Below, piece after piece: positions 12,326 through 24,179 of a stretch of DNA of 64,000 nucleotides. The number at the start of each line of letters is the position of its first letter. The stretch's first letter is position 1. The notes under the pieces were generated by a model. The model was not told the DNA's origin. It made no database searches and saw only the letters and a list, made by a program, of their open reading frames with translations. A program made the translations under genes and the position numbers. Source of the DNA: Gambelia wislizenii (Eukaryota > Chordata > Lepidosauria > Squamata > Crotaphytidae). The stretch covers positions 189,164,501-189,228,500 of the forward strand of contig JAUMIR010000004.1 in NCBI GenBank assembly GCA_030847615.1, given 5' to 3'.

Positions 12326-13998
12326 GTCTGATACACACACTCGGGTCACCCACTTGGTGCAGCAGTCATCAAGGGCCAGTTCACAGATATGAGTTCATCA
12401 CTTGGGAACTACAGACATCATGGATAGAATATTTGTGTCTTCCTGCAGACAGCATACTTTCTGGCCAGATCTGTTCACATAGCTGAAAGTCATAAAGTGA
12501 TGAGAAAAGAAGTGAAGTAAATACACGTGTGAACTGTCCACAGCTGTCAGCTTAATCAAATCAAATGTGTTGGTGAATAAGCCCAAAATTTGTGTGTGTG
12601 TGTATGTTCTTTCTCTCTCCTTTTTTCCCCTTTCCTACTTTCCTACTTCTCTTATGTGCAAAAGAAATCTACCCCACCTCCCTTTTGCAGATAATTCTTC
12701 CCTCACTTTCATCCCCACCCCTCCCTACAACATGCACAAACTTCAACCTAATCCCAGGCCCATCCTAAACTACGTTGCCAGTAGGGTCACCAGGTCAAGA
12801 CCATCCCAGACCCTGAGATCTGGGGGCCAAAATCTGAGATCTAAGGATGACCCCTTGTGATGGCACAGGAGGTGGGCTCTTGTGATATCATTAAGCAATT
12901 ACAGGTATATAGAAAATAACATATCTCTCTTGATAGAGAGAGAGAGAGAGAGAGATAAAAACTCTTGGGTATGTCTCCTTTCCCAGTGTGCTGATTGGCT
13001 GCTTAGGAAATATATCCAACCAATCCCCTCCCTCCTCTCGCTCCCTCAGCCAATCACCACCCACATGTAAAACAATGCAATATTTTTTCCTAAAATAATA
13101 CCATGTAGCTGAACTATGTGAAAGTATTCTGGGGAAAAAAACACATAAAACAATTTATGAAATATATGAATAAATATATAAAATTAGTTATTTATAACCT
13201 TACAATCTCCTATAACGGTGTATGTTACACTGGGTACAGCTATCCTAGTTGAAATGAAAGACATCAGGTCAAACAAATGAAAAAAAAATGTACACACATC
13301 TCTCAAGACAGCAGTCTTACCTTGAAATTCCTCTCCCTCACACTGAAGACCAGAGAAAACCATTCTGGTTGCACTAAGCTGAAGAGGTAGTGTGATTAAT
13401 TTCATTCATAAACAAGTTAATCGCATCATTGTGTGAGCTGGCTATTGTTCTACAGAGCTACTACCTTTCCTATTTTTTTTTCTCTCCACCTCCACCCCCA
13501 CTCTCTTTCACTCACAAATCTATTTATTATTTCCAAACCTTTTTTTCCCTCAAATGTATTTATTATTATCAAATCTCCTCTCTGCCCCCACCACAACCTT
13601 CCCTTAAGCCAGGGCTTAAATTGTGCTATTGTGCATGATAACTTGGCTTTGGAATGTATCTTTCCGTGTCAGCACTCTCATACTGAAGCATATTAATGAC
13701 TTGTCTGTTTAATTTGCTCCTTACATTTCTACCCAGCTTTTCCTCCAATGGACTGAAGTAATTGTTCTTCTACTTTCTCCTACTTTCCACCTCCTCTCCA
13801 CCTTCATGTTCAGAATCTGATAGTGGGGGGAATGCAAAGTTTCTTAAAGAGGTTTTTCTTCCATCTCCCTTTGTACAAATCATTGTACACTTTCCTGGAA
13901 GGCAATCTGGTAGACAAGCAGAAGGGGCTGGGCTGGGCTTGGCTAGGTGAGGGGATCAGGCTGTTTCTACCTGTGCCAGATCATTGTGGCTGACCCCT
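12326..13998. other. Intergenic, nothing recognised
   Basis: AT-rich and pyrimidine-rich DNA with a GA run and T/C-rich stretches near 13450-13600. No gene or clear repeat family. Confidence 0.5.
12934..12955. repeat. (AG)n microsatellite
   Basis: Short pure GA run. Confidence 0.9.
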
Positions 13999-14130
13999 CC
14001 AGCAGCAGCAGCAGCAGCAACAACAACAACAACAACAACAGGCAAAACCATCTCTGGGTATTCCTTGCCTAAGAAACCCTATGGAATTCATGGGGTCACC
14101 ATATGTTGACAAGCAACTTGAAGGCGTACA
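13999..14130 (+). repeat. (CAG)n(CAA)n run joined to a SINE tail
   Basis: A CAG repeat passes into a CAA repeat (13999-14040). It is followed by GGTATTCCTTGCCTAAGAAA CCCTATGG and CAACTTGAAGGC, which match the tail region of the 5S-derived SINE at 20.55 kb. Confidence 0.6.
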
Positions 14131-15138
14131 TTCACACATGGCTGAGAGTGCAGTTTTCCACTCTGTGAACAGTTTTCTCTTCTAAATGCTGACTCCTGTG
14201 TTTTCCATCTTTGGGGACATTCCAGTGATGATTTCAGCTGTGGCAGAATTCCTACGAAGAATCCCAAACGGACCCAAGGCATTGAAGTACTGGAAACCCA
14301 TTTCAGCCAAGCTTCACATGATGGTATCTCTTCAGGTAGGGTGCATACACAGAATTAGTAGCAGTTCATCAAAAAATACATGTCTATGTGGCCATCATCA
14401 TGAAAGAGGAAGCCAAAACAAGTATTTTAAGGAGGAATTCACTGTGCAAACTAATGGTGTTTCTGCTGCTTGAGAGGTGAGATTTCACACCCTGTTACCT
14501 AACTATATGTAGAAACAGAGACACAGGGATATACTGAGCAGGGAAGCATCACCCATTGCTATTCATTATCCCCCCCCCATCCTACCTAGTGGTAGCTAGT
14601 GACTTCCATCTCACCAGCCAGTAAATCTGACACCAGGTGTTACCTGAACTGTAAAAGCATTATCCAAAGCACGTCATCTATTTTGAAAAATGGGTACAGC
14701 ACTTTGGCTGGCTCATTTTAAGTTCAGAGTAATACCCAGATCAGATTTACCACCCCATTGGCATGGAAGCCACCAGGGGTATTCTGCCATGCCCTCTCTC
14801 TCTTCCACACATGCGCTTGTGTGTACAAAAAGTGTGTCAGCATGACAACTAATTTTTAATAAATAATTGCAGTTGATAAATAAGATCTCAGTTCTTTATG
14901 AACATTGATGTGGGAATTTCATTTAACCCATGAAATGTACTTCTCAGTGAATCTTATTGAGCCCTGTGAGATTTACTCCTAAGTAAACACACACAGGATC
15001 TAACTGGGGAGGGTTTTGTCCTATATTTATTCTTTCTGTGTGACCTGTTATGAGTCAGACGATGGACTGTGAGCTTTGTATGAGTAATGCAGCCAGCTGT
15101 CCTTTCACTGCTTCTCTTACCTTGAGAAAGTTATTTTA

Positions 15139-15225
15139 TGGACTACAACTCCAAATATCCCTTAGCCAGCATAGCCTCTGGCTGGGGAATTCTGGGCTGT
15201 TTAGTCCAAAAGTAGCTTTTTCAAG
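15139..15225. repeat. Short palindromic repeat (GGACTACAACTCC type)
   Basis: TGGACTACAACTCCAAATATCCC and GGGAATTCTGGGCTGTTTAGTCCA are inverted copies around TAGCCAGCATAGCCTCTGGCT. Confidence 0.6.
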
Positions 15226-15271
15226 CTTTGACTTTTCCCCCCCCTTTTAGCAATAATAGTTTCCATGTTAG

Positions 15272-15430
15272 GGAGGCCATGGATCCACTCTGAGTTTTAA
15301 TACAAACCTGAATAGAGCTATCCAAGGTGCTGACCCTATTCTGGGGTCACTACCTTAGATAGCTCCTTTAAAGGATGGACTAACCCTGGCATGGATTCAC
15401 CATCCTGGCTGACATGGAAGCCACCAGCTG
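15272..15430. repeat. Palindromic repeat with GATAGCTC arms
   Basis: GATCCACTCTGAGTTTTAA...TAGAGCTATC and its reversed counterpart ...GATAGCTCCTTTAAAG...GGATTCACCATCC form two arms around CTGACCC/GGGGTCA. Related sequence is seen at 44697-44880. Confidence 0.5.
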
Positions 15431-15703
15431 CCCCTGGTCTGTAGTGCTTGTCTTCAGCAAGGCTAGCCCTATCCTTAAGCAGAGGAGACACAGGGAGGAC
15501 AAGGCTTTACCTGTTAATCTTTTGGCTCAGTTGCCAATCTCATCAACTTCTTCACAGGTAATGGGGGTGGGGGTTGTTGCCTCAGGCAACAATGGCCACA
15601 TCAGCAGCAATAGGATTGGGCCAGGCAAATATAATTGCTCAATGATTGGCAGATGAATATGTGCTATGTGATCTGAAGAAGTCTTGACTTGGAGGTGACA
15701 CAA

Positions 15704-16358
15704 GGGGCTTGTCTAAACAGTGAAAATACTCCTTGTCGAATTCGAGAAGAATACCTTTTGTCCCAATGGGATCCCATATCATTTTGCTGTATTAAGAAGG
15801 AGGGGGGACAAAACACAGTATACTCTGTGGGAAAAGCTTTTGGGGCTTTTCCTGAAGTTTTTTTTTTTTTTTTTTTTTTAACTGCAATGGAGATGTGCAT
15901 TCCTGCTTGTTGGGACAACGGATTCACTTTGCTGTGCTTTCCTGATAAGAGCAGAAGTGGAAAGCTGATTGATTGGACATGTGTGGTGGGTGGAGCTTGC
16001 TGGCAAGGCAGCACCCAGAGCCGCCATGTTGGATTTTTGCCATAGCAATTGTGTGCTGAGGCAACAAAACAGCCTTTCTTCCTGCTTATTTAAGCAGAAG
16101 GTTGCACTTCTGCACCTTGAATTTGCTTTTTTTTATTGTTTGGTGGCAGCAACTGGTGAGAATAAAAACACAAGTAATTCACACCCAACCACCATCATGA
16201 TTCGCAGGCATGTCCGTTTGAACATCAAACGTGGATAGCTTTGCATACCTGACAATCTTGAGGCGGGGGGGGGGAAGGCGTGGAGACAAATGAGAGCTGC
16301 TGCAAGTTGGGATTAGTGTACACCAATCTACATTTTATTGCTTCAAATAGGCAAGCCC
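15704..16358 (+). mobile_element. TIR element 'GGGGCTTGTCTA', copy 2
   Basis: About 655 bp, same orientation and structure as 7598-8263. Left end GGGGCTTGTCTA, right end TAGGCAAGCCC. It carries a long internal T run (about 15859-15878) and a G run near 16265-16274 that differ from copy 1. No coding capacity. Confidence 0.7.
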
Positions 16359-17412
16359 AAGGGCTCCATACCACATGTATTAGCATTGAATCTAGGAACT
16401 ACCTTCACATGTACAGGTCTCCAGAACTGGCCTGCAATATTTTGATGCAAAATGACATTCGAACTTCCCATTCCACATGCAGAAACTAACTCTAGTGGTA
16501 GCTGAATTTTGTTTCAATACCACTGATGGGACAATGTCCACCACCACACCTGAGGACAGCAAACTAGCTTAGGGGGTGCAGGATTGACTCTCACCATGCT
16601 GCCCTCAACACTGTTCTGCTGCCCCACAGAATCTGCCCCCTGAAGTGGCCACCTCATTCTGCTTAAGAAGCAGGCTGGATTGACTTGATGTTGCAGTTGT
16701 TGTCACTGCATCCATTCCAGTTGTTTGTAACACAAATCAGTAGTGTAATGGTACATGCTGAAATGCAAGAGTTCATTGTCCCAGCCCCCATAGCCCCATG
16801 TTTCCAAGAAGAATCGAAAAGAATATATTGTTTACAAAACAAAACAAGGAGCAAACAAAACCCTAATAAAATCTCACAGCTTTTATGAGGAAAGTGACCA
16901 GGGTGGTGTCATCACTCCTGGCTCTGAAAAGAGTCCTAAAGCTCTATTCCCCAGCAACCCCTCTTCACTGCACACCTCATCTAAAAAATAAGAAAACTTC
17001 TTTGTCCCTCTTCTAAAAACTTGGTCCTTAAAGAGCAGGAGATCCTTAGACATGGGATAGGAATGCTCCTTTAATCTTCACAACTGAAGAACTCATCCGC
17101 TCATTTGGCTGCCTATAGCAAGAAAGATGGCAGCCCAGTAGGGGCCTGAGGACCCTCAAGACCTTAGACAAGAGCCAACAGATTGTGACGCCCTCTTCAT
17201 ATGACTGAGGACTATAATATCAAGCATGGACTTGCATGTGTGAATGGCAAATCACAGATGAGAGGCATGTAAGAGTAATGTTTGTTTCATCATTCTATTT
17301 ATTTAGTTATTAAAGAGATTAATTTTTATTCATTTGTTTAGAGAATATTCACTGTGTCACACCTTTGTTCAAATCACCTTTGTTTCATTACTTATCTGTT
17401 TTCATGTCCAAC

Positions 17413-17452
17413 AAGGAAGGAAGGAAGGAAGGAAGGAAGGAAGGAAGGAAGG
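17413..17452. repeat. (GGAA)n microsatellite
   Basis: About ten tandem AAGG units. Confidence 0.9.
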
Positions 17453-18125
17453 GGCTTCGATTTAATTTTTCTTTCTTTTTGTGTCACCATCACTTGGAGG
17501 TTGTTGTTTTATTCCAGTGCATACTGGGGAAAGATAGATAACAAAATCTTGCAGCCATTAACGTCTTTTTCATTTCCTTTACATAGCAACTACCTCTCAA
17601 CCAATAATGCAATGCCCCTGAATAACACCATGTGGGGTATCTGGGGAAATGGTGGTGACCAGGAGGTTACCACCAAAATGAGGTCTGCTGTCATTGAGCA
17701 AGGTAAACTTCCTCCATCCTGTAATGAGAGACAATGAAATAACAAATAGCAACCTTGATAATAACCACTAAGTTCTGAAATGTTACAGAAGAAGTGCATG
17801 CCAGAGACACAGTGCATTTGCAGCAGACTCAGTTCATGCATTTGATTGCCAGTTGTCAAGTGACAGTACATTTGTGGACCACTGTGAGGCAATGGCTTCA
17901 TCCAGTGATCATTTTATGATAACATCACAGACCAAACAAATGCCACTCCAGACAGAACGTCTATGTCACCTCTGAGCACAATGTTTTTCACGGGATGCAA
18001 GCTAGACATTTTCTCCACTAAGGTGAAATGCCACTGTGGATCACTGCTAAGTGCTGCTGTGGTGAAGTTGGGGGTATGAGCAGAACCTGGGAAAGTTACT
18101 TTATTTACTCATGTTATTTTTTTAT

Positions 18126-18204
18126 TATTATAACTCCCATAATTCCTCAGCTAGCTGGGAGCTAGTAGTCCAAGAATGAAGGATTCCCCCATCCCAAGCT
18201 CTTG
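18126..18204. repeat. Short palindromic repeat (AACTCCCATAATTCC type)
   Basis: TAACTCCCATAATTCCTCAGC and the inverted counterpart GCTAGTAGTCCAAGAATGAAG flank CTAGCTGGGAG. Same family as 15139-15225. Confidence 0.5.
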
Positions 18205-18241
18205 TTAGGGCAGAAAATATTCCAAAGCAGAAGAGGGCTGA

Positions 18242-18469
18242 AAGCCAGCATGGTGTAGTCGTTTGAGTGCTGGACTAGACTCCAGGAGCCCAGGGTTCAA
18301 ATCCATGCGCAGCCTTGGAAACCCGTTAGGTGATCCTGGACAAGTCACACTCTCTCAGCCTAAAAGAAAGGCTATAGCAAACCTCCTCTGAATAATGCTT
18401 GCCAGGAAAACCTAATGATAGGTTTGCCTTGAGTCAGAGTCAACTTGAAGGCACATGACGACAACAACA
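18242..18469 (+). mobile_element. tRNA-derived SINE, copy 2 (plus)
   Basis: Head AGCCAGCATGGTGTAGTCGTTTG with A-box-like sequence, B-box-like GGGTTCAAATCC, body GGTGATCCTGGACAAGTCACAC, and tail AACTTGAAGGCACATGACGACAACAAC. It appears close to full length. Confidence 0.85.
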
Positions 18470-19245
18470 GAAGAGGACTAGAGAAAGATAAGAGTAGTCA
18501 TGCTGCTCCTGACTCTGATGTGTGTGGGGGGGTGTATGCACATGTGCATGCTAGAAGTCTTGACATCACACCAATAACTTCACTTGAACTAATTCAGAGG
18601 GGTAATATATCTGACCTTGCATTGTGCTGATGATATGCTGTTCTCATCATGCCTCATCACTGGACAGGCTTGCTAAAGTTGGTGGGGAAAGCAGTTCAAT
18701 AACGCGTAGAAGGTCATAGATTCACCAGCCCTGATCAAATCAGTGTCATTTACTAAGGAATTATTATTGTTATTGTTATTCGCATCAACTACTAAGATCA
18801 GCTATTAGATGCATACAAGCCTGAAGGGCTGTTATGTTAATGTTATTTGCTGGATTGGGAACTAATAAAAAAAAAATCAAATGCACTACCAACTTTTAAA
18901 ATAGACCTGCACTGAAACCCATATTTGGGGCTGTGTTTGATAGAGCTTTCATAAACCATAAGGTTTTTGGAGAAAATGTATAAAGAAAACAGGAAAAGGG
19001 AATGGGTGTATGTGTGTGTGTGTGTTTCCCAATGAAACTGCCTGGTGAAATTGACAATCAAATTCTGGACAGAGTGCAGAAAATAATGATTCACAGAAAC
19101 AACTCACATGGAATTTAAAGAATGAGCTGCCTTCAAATGTGTGGCAATGGCCACTGTCTTTGACAGTTTTCAAAATGCAAGATAGGCCAACTCATGGTGT
19201 GGGAGAGAGGTGTCATTGCGGAACTAAATAAAGCTTCCATGTTCA

Positions 19246-19426
19246 GATGATGGTGCAGTGGTTAAATGCCTGTACTGCGTTCACAACTCCAAGGGCTCCA
19301 AGGTTCATTCAGCCTTCTTAGGCTGGTAAAATGTGTACCCACAATTAGCTAACGCACATTGGAGACTGTTTGGAGAGTGCCTAGCATGCTATAAAAAGTG
19401 ATGTAGATGTTTAGGTGCTATTGCTT
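19246..19426 (+). mobile_element. Sauria-like SINE
   Basis: Head GATGATGGTGCAGTGGTTAAATG with tRNA-like A box, then CAGCCTTCTTAGGCTGGTAAAATGTGTACCC and a right end AGGTGCTATTGCT resembling the BovB LINE tail of Sauria SINEs. This is one of the better hints of a squamate genome. The assignment is from memory of the consensus. Confidence 0.65.
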
Positions 19427-19477
19427 AACAATTTTTAAGCTTCTCTGGCTGAAGAGCGTTGTATACATACCTAAAAG

Positions 19478-19500
19478 TAAAAATAAAATAAAATAAAATA
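19478..19500. repeat. (AAATA)n run
   Basis: Short pentanucleotide run ATAAAATAAAATAAAATA. Confidence 0.8.
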
Positions 19501-20550
19501 TCACCATAAGCCAAATACTGGAGTGAAGAGTGAAAAGGGAAGCTAGGAAAAGAGGCCTGTGAACTTCTTAGAAGCCTCTGAATGGACAGCATTGGAAGCA
19601 CTGTGCTGATGAATGGCTTGTCTCATGGGGAGGAGTGCGCTCCCCCTGTTTTTAAGCAGCCTCTTGTGCTGCTTTACCAGAGCTGAACTGGGATCCTCTC
19701 TTTTAAGAATGGAGGCACTGAGGAAAGGGGCGCATTTTTTTCTCTCCCTCATGTACACTCTTGTACAGTTCTCATCCAACAAGGACCTCTGGAATTTGAA
19801 AGCTCATGATTCATAGGCAGGATCTATTCTCAGAGGCAGCGGGGCGTGCATTACTCGGTGCCAGGCTCCTAAAAGAGAGACGGGCGCATGAAGTCCCCAT
19901 ATGGGGCGGCACAAGAGGGAGAGAAACGTATCCAAGAGCCAATGGATCGGAGCACCTCAGGAGTGGGAAGGTATCAAGGACACAGGAGCAGGCTAGCAAG
20001 GCATGCGCACTTACCGGGGCGTAACCAAAATTCTCAGAGTGAAGGGAAATTGGAAACTTCTTTCTCCAATCGCCTTTCTGGGGAAGAGAGAAGGAAACGC
20101 GCCTCGCTTTTCTATCTTAGGAACCAATGACTCCCACCCCCACCCCCCAAAAAAATAATCCTGTCTCTCAGGGGAACGTAAACTTGAAGCACAAAGCGGG
20201 TCAGCTTCGAGACGAGGCGACCGCCCCGTTATTCCGGATTCAGTGGGCCCCATCTCTCCAGAAGATCTCTCCCCATCTCTCCAAAGCACATCTACTTGAA
20301 AGAAGCCGCAACCAATGACTAGAAGTTTCCCCTTCTCCTTGACTGCCTCATGAGGCTTCGTTATGCTTACACGGAAAGAGTAAACTCCGCTTCGACGGGT
20401 GGTACTACTCTGCAAAGCCCAAAATACCAGAAACGAGTGCAATAGTAGCTCTGCTCTTGCTGCTATGACTATCACCAATAAGCTCACCTACTACTATTGG
20501 TTTACATTATATAACCTATTATATAGTACAACCGCTGGCCTAAATACCCT

Positions 20551-20699
20551 TAAAGGCACCAGATTCTATCTGATCTTGGAAGCTAAGCCGGGTCAGCCCT
20601 GGCTAGGAAGGCAATGGCAAACCACCTCTGAGTATTCCTTGCCTTAGAAAACCCTATAAAACCCATGCACTGATCGTAAGTCGACAGGCGACCTGAACT
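20551..20699 (+). mobile_element. 5S rRNA-derived SINE
   Basis: The head carries the 5S rRNA internal promoter region: TCTGATCTTGGAAGCTAAGC, then GGGTCAGCCCTGGCTAG, close to the 5S A box/IE/C box order. A non-5S body follows (CAATGGCAAACCACCTCTGAGTATTCCTTGCC...AAAACCCTATAAAA). It ends GTCGACAGGCGACCTGAA. Too short and too diverged to be a functional 5S gene. Confidence 0.75.
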
Positions 20700-20724
20700 G
20701 TTACTGTTACAACTCTTTCTGAGT

Positions 20725-20906
20725 TTGTTGTTGTGTGACTTAAAGTCATTTGTGAAGACCCTATCACGGGTTTTCCTGGCAGAGTTTGTTCAGAGGGGAC
20801 TTGCCTTTGCCTTCCTTTGAGGCTGAGAGAGTGTGACTTGCCCAGAGTCAAACCTGGTCTCCCAGTGTCCTAGTCCAACAATCACACCACTGCACCACGC
20901 TGGCTC
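20725..20906 (-). mobile_element. tRNA-derived SINE, copy 3 (minus, internal deletion)
   Basis: Reversed copy of the 18.2-kb SINE: GTTGTTGTGTGAC at its left, CTTCCTTTGAGGCTGAGAGAGTGTGACTTGCCC in the body, CCACGCTGGCTC at its right (head). The segment between the body and the B box is shorter than in the other copies. Confidence 0.75.
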
Positions 20907-21095
20907 GCTGGACTTTATTTCCAAGTAAATATCTGCATAATTAAGGCTGAAATCTTATACCACTCCTGTACAAAAGTCACCAGTGGATTTGCTTGGGTGT
21001 AAGGAGAGAAGCAGCCTTCTAGGGACCACACCGCCCTCCCGTCTGATGCACCCTACTCTGGGCATGCGTGGGACTTTTTACAGGTGCGGAATTAA

Positions 21096-21240
21096 GGAGC
21101 CAGTGTGGCTTAGTGGTTGGAGCGTTGGACTACGACCCTGGAGACCAGAGTTCAAATCCCGGCTCAGTTATGGAAGCCCACTGGGTGACCTTGGGTAAAT
21201 CACACACTCTCACCCTCAGAAAACCCATGACTTGAAGGAC
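21096..21240 (+). mobile_element. tRNA-derived SINE, copy 4 (plus, 3' truncated)
   Basis: GGAGCCAGTGTGGCTTAGTGG head, B-box-like GAGTTCAAATCCCGGCTC, GGTGACCTTGGGTAAATCACAC body, then AAAACCCATGACTTGAAGG with part of the usual body missing. Confidence 0.8.
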
Positions 21241-21674
21241 CACAGCAGCAAGCTGGAGAGGAGAGAAAGGATGACATTGTTCCCCAAATAAGAATTCTAC
21301 CTCCCCAAATGCAACTTCCCTTCAACCCCCAAATTTCTAGAGAGTGAGGCGCAGAAAAGGTTTAGAACTCCCCTAGAACTCTTCCCTTTGCTGCTTTGTT
21401 ATTCCCTTGGTAACTTTGCCTGCCCTTTTTCTTTGGATGCTTAAACTCCTTTTCTAAAGTTTAAATTACTGCAAGGCTAGAAATGGGGGAACTTAAAGAA
21501 AATTTCATTGGGATGGGCAGCGTTCTGACTTGAGGGGCAATGCCCTCTTTTTTTGTCTCTTCCTATAGCTACACCCTTGCTTGCTTTTTTTTTTTTTTTT
21601 GCCTACTGTGCTCCGTTAAGACAAACGCCTAAAGCTTTTAGAGGACAACGGTGTTGCACTTGGCAGGACTTAGC

Positions 21675-21856
21675 AATAGCATTTATATTTCTATACCGCT
21701 TATCAGTTCCAAAGCACTCCCTAAGCGGTTTACAATCTGTGTTAGCTTTACTCTCAAGTAAACAGACTTATACTCTTAAGTCCCAGGAAGATTTAAGGGA
21801 GCGTAGGCCTCCTTCATTGAACACAATGAGGCTTCCTTCCGAATACAGTAAACCTG
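21675..21856 (-). repeat. LINE tail fragment with short reptile motif
   Basis: TTTCTATACCGCTTATCAG...CACTCCCTAAGCGGTTTACAA is the reversed 3' end of a CR1/L2-type element. It is followed by CTCTCAAGTAAAC and CATTGAACACAATGAGGCTTCC, a motif repeated elsewhere in the window. Confidence 0.55.
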
Positions 21857-22382
21857 TATGGGGACCCGCGCTGTAAAACTCTCCCCAAACCGGTTAGTTT
21901 CAAGTTATTGCGTTCCTCTAGGAGAAGCCAGGGGAAAGGCATTTTCTTGTTTTGCCACTGTATCCAAAGAGTCCGATCTTCTTAAGTTTGCTTGCTTGCT
22001 TGCTTTCTCTCTCTTTGAAAGGAAATGCCAAATAAAAATAATAAGAGGAATTTATTGGAGAGAGGAAGGAGGAAGACCGAACTTATTAAAACCAGCAGAA
22101 AAAAAAATGTTTATTGTGCTGCCGCAGGGTTTACAAGAGGAAGCATTCGGGTCGTTTGTGAATGGCTTAAAAACGGGGGAGGGGGAGGGGACGAAGAAGA
22201 AAGCGTGAAGGGGGCAGCACGGCTCTGAATGGAAGTTTTGTTTTTCGCTGGAGTGGGAACTCCGACGGGCAGGTTCGAAAAAATGTGCATTTTTTTCGCC
22301 CTCCACATTTGTTCAGCGACGGTCCTCGTGCTTGTCCAGGACTCGGACGGCAATGTCCTGCACTCAGGGCTCAGTCAGGAGC

Positions 22383-22588
22383 ATCCCCACTAGAGAAATA
22401 ATCCAGGTTGAAACTGGATTATTTGCATGGCTCCTTCCTAGGGAATCCTGGGATTTGTAGTTTGGTGAGGCCCAGCACTCTTTGGTAGAGAAGGCTAAAG
22501 CCCTTGCAAAACTACAAATCCCAGGATTCCATTGGAAGTCGCCGTGCAAATAATCCAAATAAACTGGATTATTTGTGTCGTGTGGATT
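22383..22588. mobile_element. Palindromic MITE 'AATCCTGGGATTTGTAGT', copy
   Basis: Long inverted repeat. ATCC-CACTAG(A)GAAATAATCCAG at the left matches CTGGATTATTTGTGTCGTGTGGAT at the right. The inner arms GAATCCTGGGATTTGTAGTTT and AAACTACAAATCCCAGGATTC flank a CTCTTTGGTAGAGAAGG centre. Confidence 0.85.
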
Positions 22589-22855
22589 CCCGATCCTTCC
22601 CAGGCTTGCCCGCGTGGTTGTTGTTTCCTTTTAAGTGGAAAGAGTCAGAACAGCCCACGGGCAAAGGATTTTCTCACCTTTTTCCCCGAACAAATACTAT
22701 TTTTTTAAAAAAAACAACACCTGTGCACACGATCTTGCCCGAAATGGAGCGTTGTGCAAGCCGATCCAATGCTGATTTCTGAGGAATTGACTCCTCTCGC
22801 TACATTTAATCGACATTACTCTCAAGTAAATATGCGTGCCCCGTCGGAGGACTAA

Positions 22856-23024
22856 GATCGCCAGAGTGAAAACTGGAGAGGGCTCCTGTACCTTGAATGG
22901 CTGCATCGAAGAGGGAATTTCAGAAGGTATGGCTTGTCACGCAGCCAGCATCACTTGCTGAAATTCCCTCTTCTGCGCAATCAGCACAGGAGCCCTCTCC
23001 GGTTTTCACACTGGCAACCCTATG
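22856..23024. mobile_element. Palindromic MITE 'GGAGAGGGCTCCTGT'
   Basis: The arms CGCCAGAGTGAAAACTGGAGAGGGCTCCTGT...AAGAGGGAATTTCAG and CTGAAATTCCCTCTT...ACAGGAGCCCTCTCCGGTTTTCACACTGGCAA are reverse complements around a loop near 22926-22957. No coding capacity. Confidence 0.8.
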
Positions 23025-23495
23025 AAAGACCCCGCCCGCGAGGTGAGGAGACTAAGGCACGAGCTCCCATTGAAATCGACGAGAGTTTCACTGAGCTTCA
23101 ACTTTGCTACATTCGCAATACGGGTGTTGAAGGGGGACAATACAAATTCCTAATACTTTTTCTTCTTTTATTTAATAATTCTTCTCTTTCCTCTAGTCCG
23201 CAGGAATTGGATTTATGAAGAGAAATAACTAGTCATAAATCCGAAACACTTGAAGGCACACCACACAATAACGAACAGCAACAGCATCATTGTTTGCGTA
23301 GATTCTGAGGTTAAGAGCGAAGATTACACGTTCTTGCAAGCAGCAGCCTTTATTCCCCGATCGCAGGCTGTCATTAAAGAAGCCGCTGCGTCCAGTTTCA
23401 GACACACACCCGAGATGCAAGCACCGGGCTGATTAGAATGGCCTACCTTGCAAGACGGTTTTAACGATGGCCGAGTTAACGAATCTCTTCCTGCT

Positions 23496-23562
23496 ACCAA
23501 TCTGGTGCCCTCCAGACGTTTTAGACTATACTAGCTAGCACTTGCTGGCTGGGGCTGATGGT
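23496..23562. repeat. Short repeat (GTGCCCTCCAGACGTT type)
   Basis: GGTGCCCTCCAGACGTTTTAGACTA...GCTGGGGCTGATGG matches a widespread reptile short repeat and is related to the palindromic fragments at 9.6, 15.1 and 18.1 kb. Confidence 0.5.
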
Positions 23563-23655
23563 TTTTTTTGGGGGGGGGAGGGAGACCGGAACCTCCGGAC
23601 TTTCTGCAGTCCAAACATTTCAGCTGAAAGGGTTGATTCCAGATGTGGTCTTACG

Positions 23656-23820
23656 GGGTTGTCGTTGCAAGATTTGTTCAGAAGGAGGTTTTCTCTTTGC
23701 CTTCCTATGAGGCTGAGAGAGTGTGACTTGCCCAAGTTCACCCAGTGAGTTTCCATGGCCGAGCGGGAATTTGAACACTGTTCAGGTCCAACGCTCAGTC
23801 CACTACACCATGTTGGCTCT
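23656..23820 (-). mobile_element. tRNA-derived SINE, copy 5 (minus)
   Basis: Reversed SINE: CTTCCTATGAGGCTGAGAGAGTGTGACTTGCCCAAGTTCACCCAGTGAG in the body and CCACTACACCATGTTGGCTC as the tRNA-like head. Confidence 0.8.
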
Positions 23821-24179
23821 GTAGGTGGTGCTAACCCACTGAAGCCAAGGGAGGTCAAGGGAGGCTAGACTAGCTTGCATTTAATTGCTGTCAATGGGTC
23901 GGTTTTAAACGCTGAACGAAATCGTAGGGATTTGCATCGAAGCAGCCTGCAAACCGTCAGGTCGTACGGTTTCCACACACACACACTTCATCAACAGGGC
24001 AAACTGAGAAGGGTTCCACTTGGGATCCTTTCCACCTTCAGCAGAATTCCTCAACTGTCTGCTGAAGGAGACGGCGTGGGGGGGGAGAACCCGCGTGGAA
24101 TTGAATTGAATTCGGAAATCCCTATTGAAAACATTCGGGCTGGCCAGCGTGTGCCAGCCAGGACCCCTGGCTTCCAAAG

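Larger units (their letters stand above)
14131..18241. other. Intergenic between repeats
   Basis: Outside the palindromes and the TIR element listed here, it holds a (GGAA)n run at about 17413-17452, and a LINE/SINE-like 'lizard 3-prime' motif, ACTCCTAAGTAAACACACACAGGATC, near 14970-15000. I recognise no gene. Confidence 0.45.

Noticed and set aside
18242..18330. Functional tRNA genes in the SINE heads (also 21096, 9443, 20906, 23820)
   Set aside because: They have A- and B-box-like sequence but do not look able to fold a proper cloverleaf, and they are attached to SINE bodies.
20551..20640. 5S rRNA gene
   Set aside because: Only the internal promoter region resembles 5S; the rest is a SINE body.
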